Source of the DNA: Gammaproteobacteria bacterium
Lineage (GTDB): Bacteria > Pseudomonadota > Gammaproteobacteria > Steroidobacterales > Steroidobacteraceae
Direction: 5' to 3'
Length of the DNA stretch: 64,000 nucleotides
NCBI GenBank assembly: GCA_003164785.1
Contig: PLUE01000008.1
Coordinates: forward strand, 1 to 64,000
A program made the position numbers and the translations under genes. Positions 8,435 to 18,255 of this stretch are shown here, one piece after another (the first letter of the stretch is position 1; each line of letters starts with the position of its first letter). Under the pieces are notes generated by a model, which saw only the letters and a program-made list of their open reading frames with translations, did not search any database and was not told the DNA's origin.

Positions 8435-9055
8435 TTAAGCTGTTTTGGGGGCTTCGTCCACGCCAATGGAGATTCGCGCGTCTCCCGAGAACGTGTAGGA
8501 AGGAACCGTGAGGTTCTTGGGCGCCGGCATGCCCTTGAATACCCGGCCGGAAATGTCGTATTTCGAGCCGTGACACGGGCAGTAGAAGCCGCCGGGCCAG
8601 CCCTGACCGAGATCCGTACCCGCCAATTGCATGGAATTGTCCGGCTCGAATGCGCCGAGCGGCGAGCATCCGAGGTGCGTGCACACGGCGAGCCCGACCC
8701 AGTATTCCGGGTTGAGCGCACGCGCCGCGCCGGTCGACCCGATGTACGTCGGCTGCTCCGAATCGACCGACTTCGGGTCGGCCAGCAGATCATCGTGACC
8801 GCCGAGCCCGTCGATCACCGCCTTGGTCCGACGCACGATGAACACCGGCTGGCCGCGCCACACGACCTTCAACATCTGGCCCACCTCGAGCTTCGATGCA
8901 TCGACTTCCACCGGTGCGCCGAGCGCTTTTGCACGGGCGCTGGGCTTCCAAGAAGCTAAAAATGGCACTGCGGCAAACGCCACGCCGATCGCGCCGGTGC
9001 CGACGGTAGCCGCCGTCAACAAGCGGCGCCGGCTTTGGTCAACCAGATCATTCAT
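8435..9055 (-). CDS. petA: ubiquinol-cytochrome c reductase, Rieske iron-sulfur subunit
   Basis: The [2Fe-2S] subunit of the bc1 complex. The N-terminus carries a twin-arginine-type signal/anchor (SRRRLLTAATVGTGAIG), and the cluster-binding boxes CTHLGC and CPCHGS are complete. The frame is open to 9199, but I chose ATG 9055 because it places the SRRR motif about eight residues in, as in other Rieske proteins, and because the sequence above contains a promoter-like -10. The product is 206 residues. First gene of petABC. Confidence 0.95.
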   Translation of the reverse strand: MNDLVDQSRRRLLTAATVGTGAIGVAFAAVPFLASWKPSARAKALGAPVEVDASKLEVGQMLKVVWRGQPVFIVRRTKAVIDGLGGHDDLLADPKSVDSEQPTYIGSTGAARALNPEYWVGLAVCTHLGCSPLGAFEPDNSMQLAGTDLGQGWPGGFYCPCHGSKYDISGRVFKGMPAPKNLTVPSYTFSGDARISIGVDEAPKTA

Positions 9056-9129
9056 TCGATCGCCCCTAAGCAATGTTGACAAATCTTCACGCAAACCCCT
9101 ATGGCAGCAGTGTTTCCCAATGAATATTG

Positions 9130-9148
9130 GGAGCGCATTATACACAGA
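9130..9148 (-). promoter_or_regulatory. putative petABC promoter (-10)
   Basis: A perfect TATAAT lies on the minus strand at 9142-9137, in the divergent gap between petA and the protease gene. It would give a 5' leader of about 75 bases for petA. No good -35 is seen at the right distance, so this is a moderate call. Confidence 0.45.
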
Positions 9149-9186
9149 TAAGTGATTGTCCCTGCTGGCATGAGGAGCGATATTAA

Positions 9187-10407
9187 TTGCACCGCGCACA
9201 AACTATCATGAGCTTTCTGCTCAAAGCGGTGATCATCGGCCTCGCGGCGGCATTCTTATTGGTCTGGTGGAAGCCTGCACTATTGGGTGTCGCGGCATCG
9301 CGCGGCGGCACCCTCACTGCACCGTCGCAGAGCGCGGCGGCCAATTCCGCCGGCATTTCCGCTCCCGCAAGCGCTTCCTCCGGCCCGGCGGGACCCGGCG
9401 CCGGCCGCATGGTCGCGCTGCCGAGCTTCGCCGATGCGGTCGCTCGGTCCGCCCCGGCGGTCGTCAACATCTATACGGCGCGCGTGATCACCGAGCGCAA
9501 ACGGCCCACGCCGCTCGATCAACTGTTCGGCGATTACTGGCCGAGCTATCGTCAGAGAATCGAGCGCAGCCTGGGTTCCGGCGTCATCGTCGATGCCATG
9601 GGCACCATCATCACCAATCAACACGTGATCGATGGCGCCGACTCGATCCGTGTGCAGCTCGCGGACGGCCGCGTCGCCGATGCAACCATCACGGGCCAGG
9701 ATCCCGACACCGACATCGCCGTGCTCGAACTGTCGATCGGCAATCTGCCCGTCATGCCCATGGGCCGATCGGATACGTTGCGCGTCGGCGATATCGTGCT
9801 GGCCATCGGCAATCCCTATGGTTTGAGCCAAACCGTGACCCAGGGAATCGTGAGCGCCACGGGGCGCGGCCAACTGGGGCTCGCCACATTCGAGAATTTC
9901 ATCCAAACGGACGCCGCCATCAATCTCGGCAATTCGGGCGGCGCGCTGATCGACGCCAATGGCGATCTCGTGGGCATCAACACCGCGGTGTTGAACCGCT
10001 CGTCCGGAGGCCCGGAGGGCATCGGCTTCGCCATTCCCGTCAACCTGGTGCGCGGCGTCATGGAACAAATCCTCGTGCATGGCCACGTGGTGCGCGGCTG
10101 GCTGGGCTTCGCGCCCCAGAACATGCCGTCGCGCCAGACCGACCAGCCCGGCATCGAGTCGGATGGCGCGGTCACGGTGGACAACATCTGGGTCCAGAGC
10201 CCTGCCTTCCACGCAGGCGTGCGTGCCGGAGACTTGGTCACGAGCCTCGATGGCGAGCCCGTGAAGAACGCCCAGGAACTCGTGAGCCTCGTGGCCGCCA
10301 GGAAGCCCGGGGAGAGCGTCGAACTCGAAGGACGCCACGGACGGCTGCCGTACAAGGTCACCATCCAACTGATCGAGCGGCCGATGCGGCCAGCCGTGGT
10401 CAGTTGA
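9187..10407 (+). CDS. degS: DegS-like inner-membrane-anchored serine protease
   Basis: A trypsin-fold HtrA-family protease with one PDZ domain. In the sigma-E pathway DegS senses misfolded outer-membrane proteins and cuts RseA. An N-terminal membrane anchor (LLKAVIIGLAAAFLLVWW) replaces a cleavable signal, then an Ala/Ser/Gly linker. The catalytic residues lie in NQHVIDG (His), PDTDIAVLEL (Asp) and GNSGGALID (Ser). The single PDZ carries the GWLGF loop and ends near residue 390. The TTG at 9187 is preferred over ATG 9208 because AGGAG lies nine bases before the TTG and nothing comparable precedes the ATG. One PDZ and a retained anchor favour DegS over DegP/DegQ. The substrate cannot be shown from this window. 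Confidence 0.87.
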   Translation: MHRAQTIMSFLLKAVIIGLAAAFLLVWWKPALLGVAASRGGTLTAPSQSAAANSAGISAPASASSGPAGPGAGRMVALPSFADAVARSAPAVVNIYTARVITERKRPTPLDQLFGDYWPSYRQRIERSLGSGVIVDAMGTIITNQHVIDGADSIRVQLADGRVADATITGQDPDTDIAVLELSIGNLPVMPMGRSDTLRVGDIVLAIGNPYGLSQTVTQGIVSATGRGQLGLATFENFIQTDAAINLGNSGGALIDANGDLVGINTAVLNRSSGGPEGIGFAIPVNLVRGVMEQILVHGHVVRGWLGFAPQNMPSRQTDQPGIESDGAVTVDNIWVQSPAFHAGVRAGDLVTSLDGEPVKNAQELVSLVAARKPGESVELEGRHGRLPYKVTIQLIERPMRPAVVS

Positions 10408-10446
10408 ACGACCGCCCAGCGAGTCGGCCCGCGCCGCAGCGCCAAT

Positions 10447-11944
<1,498 letters not shown>

Positions 11945-11987
11945 GCCCTCTCCTTAAAGTTTCAAGCATACGCGGTATCATTCACGG

Positions 11988-12986
11988 ATGAACCTCGCGG
12001 CTGCGACCATTGATCTCTCGGACGAAGCACTCGTCGCTCTTGGCCGGCAGGCCTTGGAGATAGAAATCGAGGGGTTGCAAGCCCAATTGCCGCGTCTGGG
12101 GGCGCAGTTTGCACGCGCCTGCAGGATTTGTCTGGACTGCCGCGGGAGGATCGTCGTCACCGGCATGGGCAAATCGGGCCACATCGCCGGCAAGATAGCC
12201 GCCACGCTGGCGAGCACCGGCGCGCCCGCCTTCTTCGTGCACCCCGGCGAGGCCAGTCACGGCGACATCGGCATGATCACGCGCGAGGATGTGGTACTGG
12301 CCCTGTCGAACTCCGGCGAAACCGACGAGATCCTCACCATCGTGCCGGTCATCAAGCGCCTAGGGGTCCCGCTGATCGCCTTTACGGGCAACGACCGCTC
12401 CACGCTCGCGCAAACCGCGAGCGTGCACCTCAACATCGGCGTGCCGGCAGAGGCGTGTCCCCACAACCTGGCGCCCACCGCCAGCACCACGGCCGCGCTC
12501 GCGGTGGGCGATGCCCTGGCCGTCACGCTGTTGAAGGCGCGCGGATTCACGGAGGAAGACTTTGCCCGCTCCCATCCGGCGGGCAGCCTGGGACGACGCC
12601 TGCTGCTGCACGTCAAAGACGTCATGAGAACCGGCAAGGATGTGCCCAAGGTATCGCGCGACACGCCGCTGGCGGATGGCCTGCTGGAGGTCACGCGCAA
12701 GGGCCTCGGCATGACGGCGATCGTCGACGCCGACGATCGAGTGCTGGGCGTGTTCACCGACGGCGATTTGCGTCGCGCGCTGGACCGTGCCGCGGATCTT
12801 CACACCACGCGCATGGACGAGGTCATGACCCGCCACGCCAAAACGGTTCGCGCCAACACCCTCGCGGCCGAGGCGGTTCATTTGATGGAAACGCACAGCA
12901 TCACATCGCTCGTGGTCGTGGACGCCGACGACATCATCGTGGGTGCCCTCAACGTGCACGATTTACTGCGTGCGGGTGTCGTTTGA
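11988..12986 (+). CDS. kdsD: arabinose-5-phosphate isomerase (KpsF/GutQ family)
   Basis: KdsD converts ribulose 5-phosphate to arabinose 5-phosphate, the first step to KDO. It has an N-terminal SIS domain with TGMGKSGHIAGKIAATLAST split around residues 57-76, the SNSGETDEI loop and the SHPAGSLGRRL motif. Two C-terminal CBS domains follow (VMRTGKDVPKV... and VMTRHAKTVRA...). At 332 residues it is full length. It leads a tight operon with kdsC, lptC, lptA and lptB; its TGA stop overlaps the TTG of kdsC. Confidence 0.95.
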   Translation: MNLAAATIDLSDEALVALGRQALEIEIEGLQAQLPRLGAQFARACRICLDCRGRIVVTGMGKSGHIAGKIAATLASTGAPAFFVHPGEASHGDIGMITREDVVLALSNSGETDEILTIVPVIKRLGVPLIAFTGNDRSTLAQTASVHLNIGVPAEACPHNLAPTASTTAALAVGDALAVTLLKARGFTEEDFARSHPAGSLGRRLLLHVKDVMRTGKDVPKVSRDTPLADGLLEVTRKGLGMTAIVDADDRVLGVFTDGDLRRALDRAADLHTTRMDEVMTRHAKTVRANTLAAEAVHLMETHSITSLVVVDADDIIVGALNVHDLLRAGVV

Positions 12987-13549
12987 CCGCGCGCGTCCGC
13001 AAGGGCTTGAACGCGCGCAGAGCTGCCCCGCTCGCCAGCATCGAGATGCTGATCCTGGACGTCGACGGCGTGCTCACCGATGGACGTCTGTATTTCGGGG
13101 CCCGGGGCGAAGCCCTCAAGGTGTTCCACGTACATGATGGCCACGGCATCAAACTGCTGATGCACTGCGGCGTCGAGATTGCGGCGATCAGCGGGCGCCG
13201 CTCGGCGGCCGTGACGGCACGCATGCGCGAACTCGAGGTTCGCCATGTGCTGCAGGGGTGCAAGGACAAGGTGGCGGCGCTGCTCACCTTGTCGGCACGC
13301 CTCGGCATCGAGCCGCTCGCCTGCGCGTGCATCGTCGACGACACGCCGGACCTGCCGTTGATGTCGGCCGTGGGCTTTGCGGCGGCGGTCGCGGACGCCC
13401 ATCCCATCGTGCAAGCGGCCGCGCATTGGGTCAGTGCCGCTCCCGGCGGCCGGGGCGCGGTGCGGGAACTCTGCGACGCCGTGCTGCGGGCGCGCGCCGC
13501 GGCGGGCGCCCGGGCGGATGCCCGCCCCCGACGCAAGGCGCGCGCGTAA
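12983..13549 (+). CDS. kdsC: 3-deoxy-D-manno-octulosonate 8-phosphate phosphatase
   Basis: A HAD-superfamily phosphatase that hydrolyses KDO 8-phosphate to KDO. The nucleophile motif is DVDGVLTDG, motif II is ISGRRS, the lysine lies in GCKDKVAAL and the acidic motif is DDTPDLPLM. AVADAHP and GGRGAVRELCD are typical KdsC landmarks. I start it at TTG 12983, overlapping the kdsD stop (TTGA), because the next in-frame start (ATG 13046) would remove the N-terminal lead-in found in KdsC proteins. The product is about 188 residues. The C-terminus is unusually rich in Ala/Arg. Confidence 0.93.
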   Translation: MTARVRKGLNARRAAPLASIEMLILDVDGVLTDGRLYFGARGEALKVFHVHDGHGIKLLMHCGVEIAAISGRRSAAVTARMRELEVRHVLQGCKDKVAALLTLSARLGIEPLACACIVDDTPDLPLMSAVGFAAAVADAHPIVQAAAHWVSAAPGGRGAVRELCDAVLRARAAAGARADARPRRKARA

Positions 13550-14107
13550 ATGGCATTCCGATTTTTTACCATCCTGGCCGTGATCGCCCTGGCGGTGAGC
13601 ACGTGGATCTTGAGTTCGCCCGCGCATCGGCCGGCGCTCACATCCAACACCAACGCCGCCGATCTGCCGGGTTACTACTTGAAGGACGCGGTTCTGACCG
13701 ATTTCGACGCGGCGGGCAAGGAGAACATCCGGCTGAAGGCCGACCGCATCGACCAGATAGCGCACGGCAGCGAAGTGGCGCTGACGAATGTACGCGTTGA
13801 CTATCAGGCGCCAAACGGACAAAACTGGGTGCTGTTCGGCGACAGCGGACGCGTCCAGCCCGGTGGACACATCATCGATGTCACCGGAAATGTGCGCCTG
13901 CAGGGAGCCGCCACCGCACATGCGGGGACCGCCGTCGTGCGCACCGACACGTTGAGTTACAACGTGCCCGATGCCATCGCAAGCACCAAGGATGATGTGC
14001 GGGTCGAGTTCGGCCCGCGCACACTGACGGCGCACGGACTCATCGCTAATCTAAAGGAGCGCACGATGCACTTGGAATCGAAGGTAAATGGCCGTTTCAA
14101 ACGCTAA
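13550..14107 (+). CDS. lptC: LPS export ABC transporter periplasmic protein LptC
   Basis: LptC is the single-span inner-membrane protein that takes LPS from LptB2FG and passes it to LptA. The N-terminal helix (FFTILAVIALAVSTWIL) anchors it, and the rest is the beta-jellyroll (OstA-like) with YYLKDAVLTDF and GHIIDVTGNVRLQ. It is 185 residues, near the E. coli size. Its ATG follows the kdsC stop with no gap, and its end overlaps lptA by 20 bases. Confidence 0.93.
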   Translation: MAFRFFTILAVIALAVSTWILSSPAHRPALTSNTNAADLPGYYLKDAVLTDFDAAGKENIRLKADRIDQIAHGSEVALTNVRVDYQAPNGQNWVLFGDSGRVQPGGHIIDVTGNVRLQGAATAHAGTAVVRTDTLSYNVPDAIASTKDDVRVEFGPRTLTAHGLIANLKERTMHLESKVNGRFKR

Positions 14108-14708
14108 GACCCTCGCGCTCGTCGGCCTTGCTGTATTCGGTGCGGGTCGGACCGACCGCGTGGTCGCCGCACAACCCAGGGTGCAGCAGGAAATCGTGCT
14201 GGACGCACAATCTGCGGACGCGGATCTGGCCAATAACAACGAAATCTTCCGCAAGGTGCGCATCACCCAGGGGGACATGTCCATTGCCGCCGACATGGGC
14301 CAGGGAACGCAACAGAAGGTGCGGGTGGATTTCGACAACAGCCTGTGGATTTTTCGCGGCAACGTCAAAATCATGATGGATCACGCCCAGCTGACCTCCG
14401 ACGACGCGCAGATCAATTTCGTCAAACAAGAATTGTCCAAGGTGGTCGTCAACGGCAAGCCTGCGGCCTTCGAACAGCGCGTGGCGAAGACCGGCAAGCT
14501 CGCACAGGGCCACGCGGACAATATCGACTACGACGCGGGTAAAGGCTTGGTCCGGCTCAACAAGAATGCATGGCTCAGCGACGGCCAGACCGAAATACAC
14601 GGAGAATCCTTGAAGTACAACATGGTGGCGCAGAGCATCGTGGCGGAAGCGTCGGAACAGGGATCGCAGCGCGTGCACATCGTGATCGCGCCGCCGTCCA
14701 AACCATGA
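14088..14708 (+). CDS. lptA: LPS transport periplasmic protein LptA
   Basis: LptA forms the periplasmic bridge that carries LPS to the outer membrane. The 206-residue product has a signal peptide ([12 protein letters not shown], with cleavage near VVAAQP) and the OstA beta-jellyroll, including [21 protein letters not shown] and the [10 protein letters not shown] strand. Its ATGA overlap with lptB couples the two genes. The signal peptide is interrupted by GRTDR, which is less hydrophobic than usual, but no better start exists because the ATG is already within lptC. Confidence 0.93.
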   Translation: MAVSNAKTLALVGLAVFGAGRTDRVVAAQPRVQQEIVLDAQSADADLANNNEIFRKVRITQGDMSIAADMGQGTQQKVRVDFDNSLWIFRGNVKIMMDHAQLTSDDAQINFVKQELSKVVVNGKPAAFEQRVAKTGKLAQGHADNIDYDAGKGLVRLNKNAWLSDGQTEIHGESLKYNMVAQSIVAEASEQGSQRVHIVIAPPSKP

Positions 14709-15430
14709 GCCTGCTGCGCGCACTGAACCTCGCCAAAAGCTACAAGTCACGGCAAGTATTGCGCGACCTGTCGCTGGAGGTCGAGAGCGGCGAGGTCGTG
14801 GGACTGCTCGGCCCGAATGGAGCCGGCAAGACCACCGCCTTTTACATGGTGGTCGGCCTGACCAAATGCGAACACGGCGAGATTTTTCTCGACAACCGCG
14901 ACATCACCCGCCTGCCGATGCATCGGCGCGCCCAGTTGGGCCTGGGATATCTGCCCCAGGAGCCCTCTGTCTTCCGCCGGCTGTCGGTCTCCAACAACAT
15001 CCTGGCGATTCTGGAGACGCGGCCCGGCATGGATTCTGCGCAACGGGCGGCTCGCCTGAAGGAATTGCTGGCCGAGCTGCATATCGGGCACGTACGGGAC
15101 AGCCTCGGAATGAGCCTGTCCGGTGGCGAGCGGCGGCGCGTCGAGATTGCCCGCGCCCTGGCGGCCGATCCTCAGTTCATTCTCCTGGACGAGCCATTTG
15201 CCGGAGTCGACCCGCTCTCGGTCGCCGATATTCAACGAATAATCAAGCACTTATCAGACAAGGGCATCGGCGTCCTCATAACGGATCATAATGTACGGGA
15301 GACGCTCGGTATCTGCGGCCGCGCCTATATTGTCAGTCAGGGAACGGTGCTCGCATCCGGTTCTGCTGAGCAGATTCTTGCCAACCCGCAGGTTCGTGAG
15401 GTGTACTTGGGTCAGGATTTCAAACTGTAG
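14705..15430 (+). CDS. lptB: LPS export ABC transporter ATP-binding protein LptB
   Basis: The ATPase that powers extraction of LPS from the inner membrane. Walker A is GPNGAGKTT, the Q-loop lies in [12 protein letters not shown], the signature is [15 protein letters not shown], Walker B is [13 protein letters not shown] and the switch histidine is in ITDHNVRE. At 241 residues it matches E. coli LptB. The frame is open upstream inside lptA, but ATG 14705 overlaps the lptA stop (ATGA) and starts the conserved [13 protein letters not shown]. Confidence 0.96.
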   Translation: MSLLRALNLAKSYKSRQVLRDLSLEVESGEVVGLLGPNGAGKTTAFYMVVGLTKCEHGEIFLDNRDITRLPMHRRAQLGLGYLPQEPSVFRRLSVSNNILAILETRPGMDSAQRAARLKELLAELHIGHVRDSLGMSLSGGERRRVEIARALAADPQFILLDEPFAGVDPLSVADIQRIIKHLSDKGIGVLITDHNVRETLGICGRAYIVSQGTVLASGSAEQILANPQVREVYLGQDFKL

Positions 15431-15449
15431 GCTTGGATCTGAAAGAACT

Positions 15450-16925
15450 ATGTTGAAGCCAAGTCTGCAGCTTCGCATCGGCCAACAGCTGACGATGACG
15501 CCTCAGCTGCAGCAGGCTATCCGCCTGCTGCAGCTGCCATCGTTGGATCTGCAGGCGCACGTTCGTGAAACGCTCGAAACCAATGTGATGCTCGAAGCCG
15601 AGGACGAACTCGCCCTGGACGCATCGCCCGACGTGCTGCGCGAGCGGGAGGAAGCGGCGGCGCCCGCCGAGGAGAAATACACCGAGCTCGACGGCCACAG
15701 CACCACCGGCGACCAGCGCGAGGAACCCGAGGTCGAAATCGCCGATGAGGCGTGGGGCGAGCAGACCAGCGGGGTCTCCGACTCCTCCTGGTCGGGCGAC
15801 GATGATCGCAGCGGCGACTTCAGCGATCAGCACGGGCAGACGCTCCAGGAACAGCTCATCGAACAGCTCGAACTCGCCAAGCTCTCGCCCGTCGACCGGG
15901 CGATCGCCCGTGTCATCACCGACGCCATCACGGATGACGGATATCTGAAGGACGACCTCGAGGATATCCGCTTGAGCCTGCTGCCCGAGATCGACGCGAC
16001 CCCGGCCGATGTCGAGCGCGTGCTGGCCGCCGTTCAATCGCTGGAGCCGGCCGGCGTCGGCGCACGCAATCTCGGCGAGTGCATCGCACTGCAGCTGCGT
16101 CAGCTGCATCACACGACGCCCGCCCGGGACATCGCCATTCGTGTCGCCCTCGACCATCTGGACCTCGTCGCGAGCCAGCAGCACGTGCTGCTGCGCCGCC
16201 AGCTGCGCTGCAACGAAAGCGACCTGGAAATGGCGTTGGCGCTGGTGCGCTCGTGCCACCCGCGCCCCGGCGCGGCGGTCAATCCGTCCCAGGCCGAGTA
16301 CGTCATTCCCGATGTGTTCGTGCGGCGCACCGATCATGGCTGGATCGTCGAGATCAACCAGGCCACCGTGCCGCGGGTTCGGGTCAACCAGAGCTACGCC
16401 AACCTGATCTCGCGCGCCCCCGATCACGCCATGCTGCGCACCCAGCTGCAGGAAGCGCGCTGGCTGATGCGCAGCCTCGAGATCCGCAACGAGACCCTGA
16501 TCAAGGTCGCGCGCTGCATCGTGCAGCGGCAGACCAGCTTCTTCGAACTTGGCGAGGAAGCCATGGAGCCGTTGATCTTGAAGGACGTCGCCGAGGCGGT
16601 CGAGATGCACGAGTCCACGATTTCCCGCGTGACCACGGCCAAATACATGCACACGCCGCGCGGCGTGTTCGAATTTCGTTATTTTTTCTCGAGCCACGTC
16701 GAGGCGGCGGACGGCACCGAAATGTCCTCCACCGCCATTCGCGCCAAGATCAAGAAACTCATCTCGCAGGAGAATCAGGAGAATCCGTGGAGCGACAGCA
16801 AGCTCGCGGAAATTCTCTCGAAGGAAGGCATACCAGTGGCCCGGCGCACGGTTGCCAAATATCGCGAGGGCATGCAAATCGCTCCGTCAAACGAGCGCAA
16901 ACGTGCCGCTGCCCGCGCGTCGTAA
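15450..16925 (+). CDS. rpoN: RNA polymerase sigma-54 factor
   Basis: Sigma-54 directs RNA polymerase to -24/-12 promoters that need AAA+ activators. Region I is glutamine-rich and typical (LQLRIGQQLTMTPQLQQAIR), followed by an acidic region II, the core-binding domain, the helix-turn-helix with ESTISRVTTAKYMHTPRGVFE, and the RpoN box ARRTVAKYRE near the C-terminus. The product is 491 residues. I chose ATG 15450, 19 bases after lptB, because MLKPSLQLR is the family N-terminus. The lptB-rpoN-hpf order is standard. Confidence 0.97.
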   Translation: MLKPSLQLRIGQQLTMTPQLQQAIRLLQLPSLDLQAHVRETLETNVMLEAEDELALDASPDVLREREEAAAPAEEKYTELDGHSTTGDQREEPEVEIADEAWGEQTSGVSDSSWSGDDDRSGDFSDQHGQTLQEQLIEQLELAKLSPVDRAIARVITDAITDDGYLKDDLEDIRLSLLPEIDATPADVERVLAAVQSLEPAGVGARNLGECIALQLRQLHHTTPARDIAIRVALDHLDLVASQQHVLLRRQLRCNESDLEMALALVRSCHPRPGAAVNPSQAEYVIPDVFVRRTDHGWIVEINQATVPRVRVNQSYANLISRAPDHAMLRTQLQEARWLMRSLEIRNETLIKVARCIVQRQTSFFELGEEAMEPLILKDVAEAVEMHESTISRVTTAKYMHTPRGVFEFRYFFSSHVEAADGTEMSSTAIRAKIKKLISQENQENPWSDSKLAEILSKEGIPVARRTVAKYREGMQIAPSNERKRAAARAS

Positions 16926-16961
16926 AACGAGTCGGCCCCGGCCGACCTTAGGAGGAGCATT

Positions 16962-17285
16962 ATGCATCTCGATCTCAGCGGTCATCATGTGGAAATTACG
17001 GACAGCATGCGTGCTTACGTTCTGAAAAAATTCGAGAGGATTTCCCGCCACTTCGAACAGGTCATCGACGTCCATTGCGTTCTCACCGTGGAGAAGCTGC
17101 GCCATAAGGCCGAAGCCACGTTGATGATGCGGGGAAACAAGGTTTACGCGGACGCCACGGAGCCCAACATGTATGCCGCCATCGATTCGCTCGCCGACAA
17201 GCTGGATCGAAGCGTCAAGAAACACAAAGAAAAAGTCTCGGACCATCACGCCGAGGAAGTGATCAAGGCCCGCACGGCGTCGTGA
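16962..17285 (+). CDS. hpf: ribosome hibernation-promoting factor (short HPF/YhbH)
   Basis: HPF binds the small subunit and helps form inactive 100S ribosomes when growth stops. The 107-residue protein is the short form, with the N-terminal HHVEITDSMRAYVLKKFERI, the central VDVH-like VIDVHCVL strand and DLYAAIDS-like MYAAIDSLADKLDRSVKKHK. A strong AGGAGGAG lies seven bases before the ATG. It follows rpoN, as usual, but the next gene is rapZ and not ptsN. Confidence 0.95.
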   Translation: MHLDLSGHHVEITDSMRAYVLKKFERISRHFEQVIDVHCVLTVEKLRHKAEATLMMRGNKVYADATEPNMYAAIDSLADKLDRSVKKHKEKVSDHHAEEVIKARTAS

Positions 17286-17316
17286 CCAACCAGGGCGCGC
17301 TCTCAAACCCACCACC

Positions 17317-18180
17317 ATGCGTTTGATAATCGTCAGCGGCTTGTCAGGTTCCGGCAAGAGCGTCGCCCTTCACCTGCTCGAGGACATCGACTTCTACTGC
17401 GTCGACAACATCCCAGCGGCGTTGTTGAAACCCTTCATCTCCCACACGATCCGGGGCACGGACGACACCTACCCCCGGACCGCCGTGGGACTCGACGCGC
17501 GCAATCGCCCCAACGAAATCGAAACCATCCCCGCGCTGGTCGCGGAACTGCGGCGCATCGGGATCGACTGTGAAGTCCTGTATCTGCATGCCAGCGACGA
17601 GGTGCTGCTCAAGCGCTACGCGGAGACCCGTCGCAAGCATCCGTTGGTCGGCGCCGATGTGAGCCTGCGCGAGGCCATCGCCTCCGAGCGCCGGTTGCTC
17701 GAGCCGATCACGAACGCCGCCGATATGGTGATCGACACCTCCAACATGGGCGTCCACGCGCTGCGCGAACGCATCCGCGAACGCATCGACAGCCGTCATG
17801 ATGGACGCCTTGCGCTGATGTTCGAATCGTTCGGCTACAAACACGGCATACCTGGCGACGCCGACTTCGTCTTCGACGTGCGCAGCCTGCCAAATCCGTA
17901 CTGGGAGAGCTCCCTGCGGCATCTGACGGGCCGCGACCCCGCCGTGGCGGACTACCTGGCAGCTCATCCCGGTGTGAGCAGGATGGTCGCCAGTCTCAGC
18001 GAATTCCTGGCCGAGCGGATCACCGAATTCGCGCATGCCAATCGCAGCTATCTGACCATCGCCATCGGCTGCACCGGCGGCCAGCACCGCTCGGTGTACG
18101 TTGCCGAGCGCCTCGCCGAGCATTTCCGCCTCACCTACCCGCAAGTCCTGACGCGTCACGACTCGCTGCAGAAATCCTAG
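17317..18180 (+). CDS. rapZ: RNase adapter protein RapZ
   Basis: RapZ binds the small RNA GlmZ and presents it to RNase E, adjusting glucosamine-6-phosphate synthase to envelope demand. In enterics it also senses glucosamine-6-phosphate. The N-terminal P-loop reads GLSGSGKS (about residues 8-15), and the C-terminal RNA-binding domain carries FGYKHG, FDVRSLPNPYW and the IGCTGGQHRSVYV motif. Length is 287. It normally follows ptsN, which is absent here. A degenerate repeat follows the stop codon. Confidence 0.96.
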   Translation: MRLIIVSGLSGSGKSVALHLLEDIDFYCVDNIPAALLKPFISHTIRGTDDTYPRTAVGLDARNRPNEIETIPALVAELRRIGIDCEVLYLHASDEVLLKRYAETRRKHPLVGADVSLREAIASERRLLEPITNAADMVIDTSNMGVHALRERIRERIDSRHDGRLALMFESFGYKHGIPGDADFVFDVRSLPNPYWESSLRHLTGRDPAVADYLAAHPGVSRMVASLSEFLAERITEFAHANRSYLTIAIGCTGGQHRSVYVAERLAEHFRLTYPQVLTRHDSLQKS

Positions 18181-18250
18181 GCCTGGAAAGCCTTGAGGGA
18201 CTGGAGTGCCTGGAGATCCTCCAGATCCTGGCGAGCCTGGCAGCCGCGGT
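18181..18250. repeat. degenerate short repeats between rapZ and patatin gene ends
   Basis: Directly after the rapZ stop, CCTGGA/CTGGAG/CCTGGC-type motifs recur every 8-18 bases up to the end of the convergent patatin gene. The copies are imperfect, so this is a weaker example of the gene-end repeats seen elsewhere in the window. Confidence 0.5.
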
Positions 18251-18255
18251 CGGCC

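Noticed and set aside
15420..16877. 485-codon open frame antisense to rpoN
   Set aside because: Shadow of sigma-54; composition is typical antisense His/Arg/Leu-rich.
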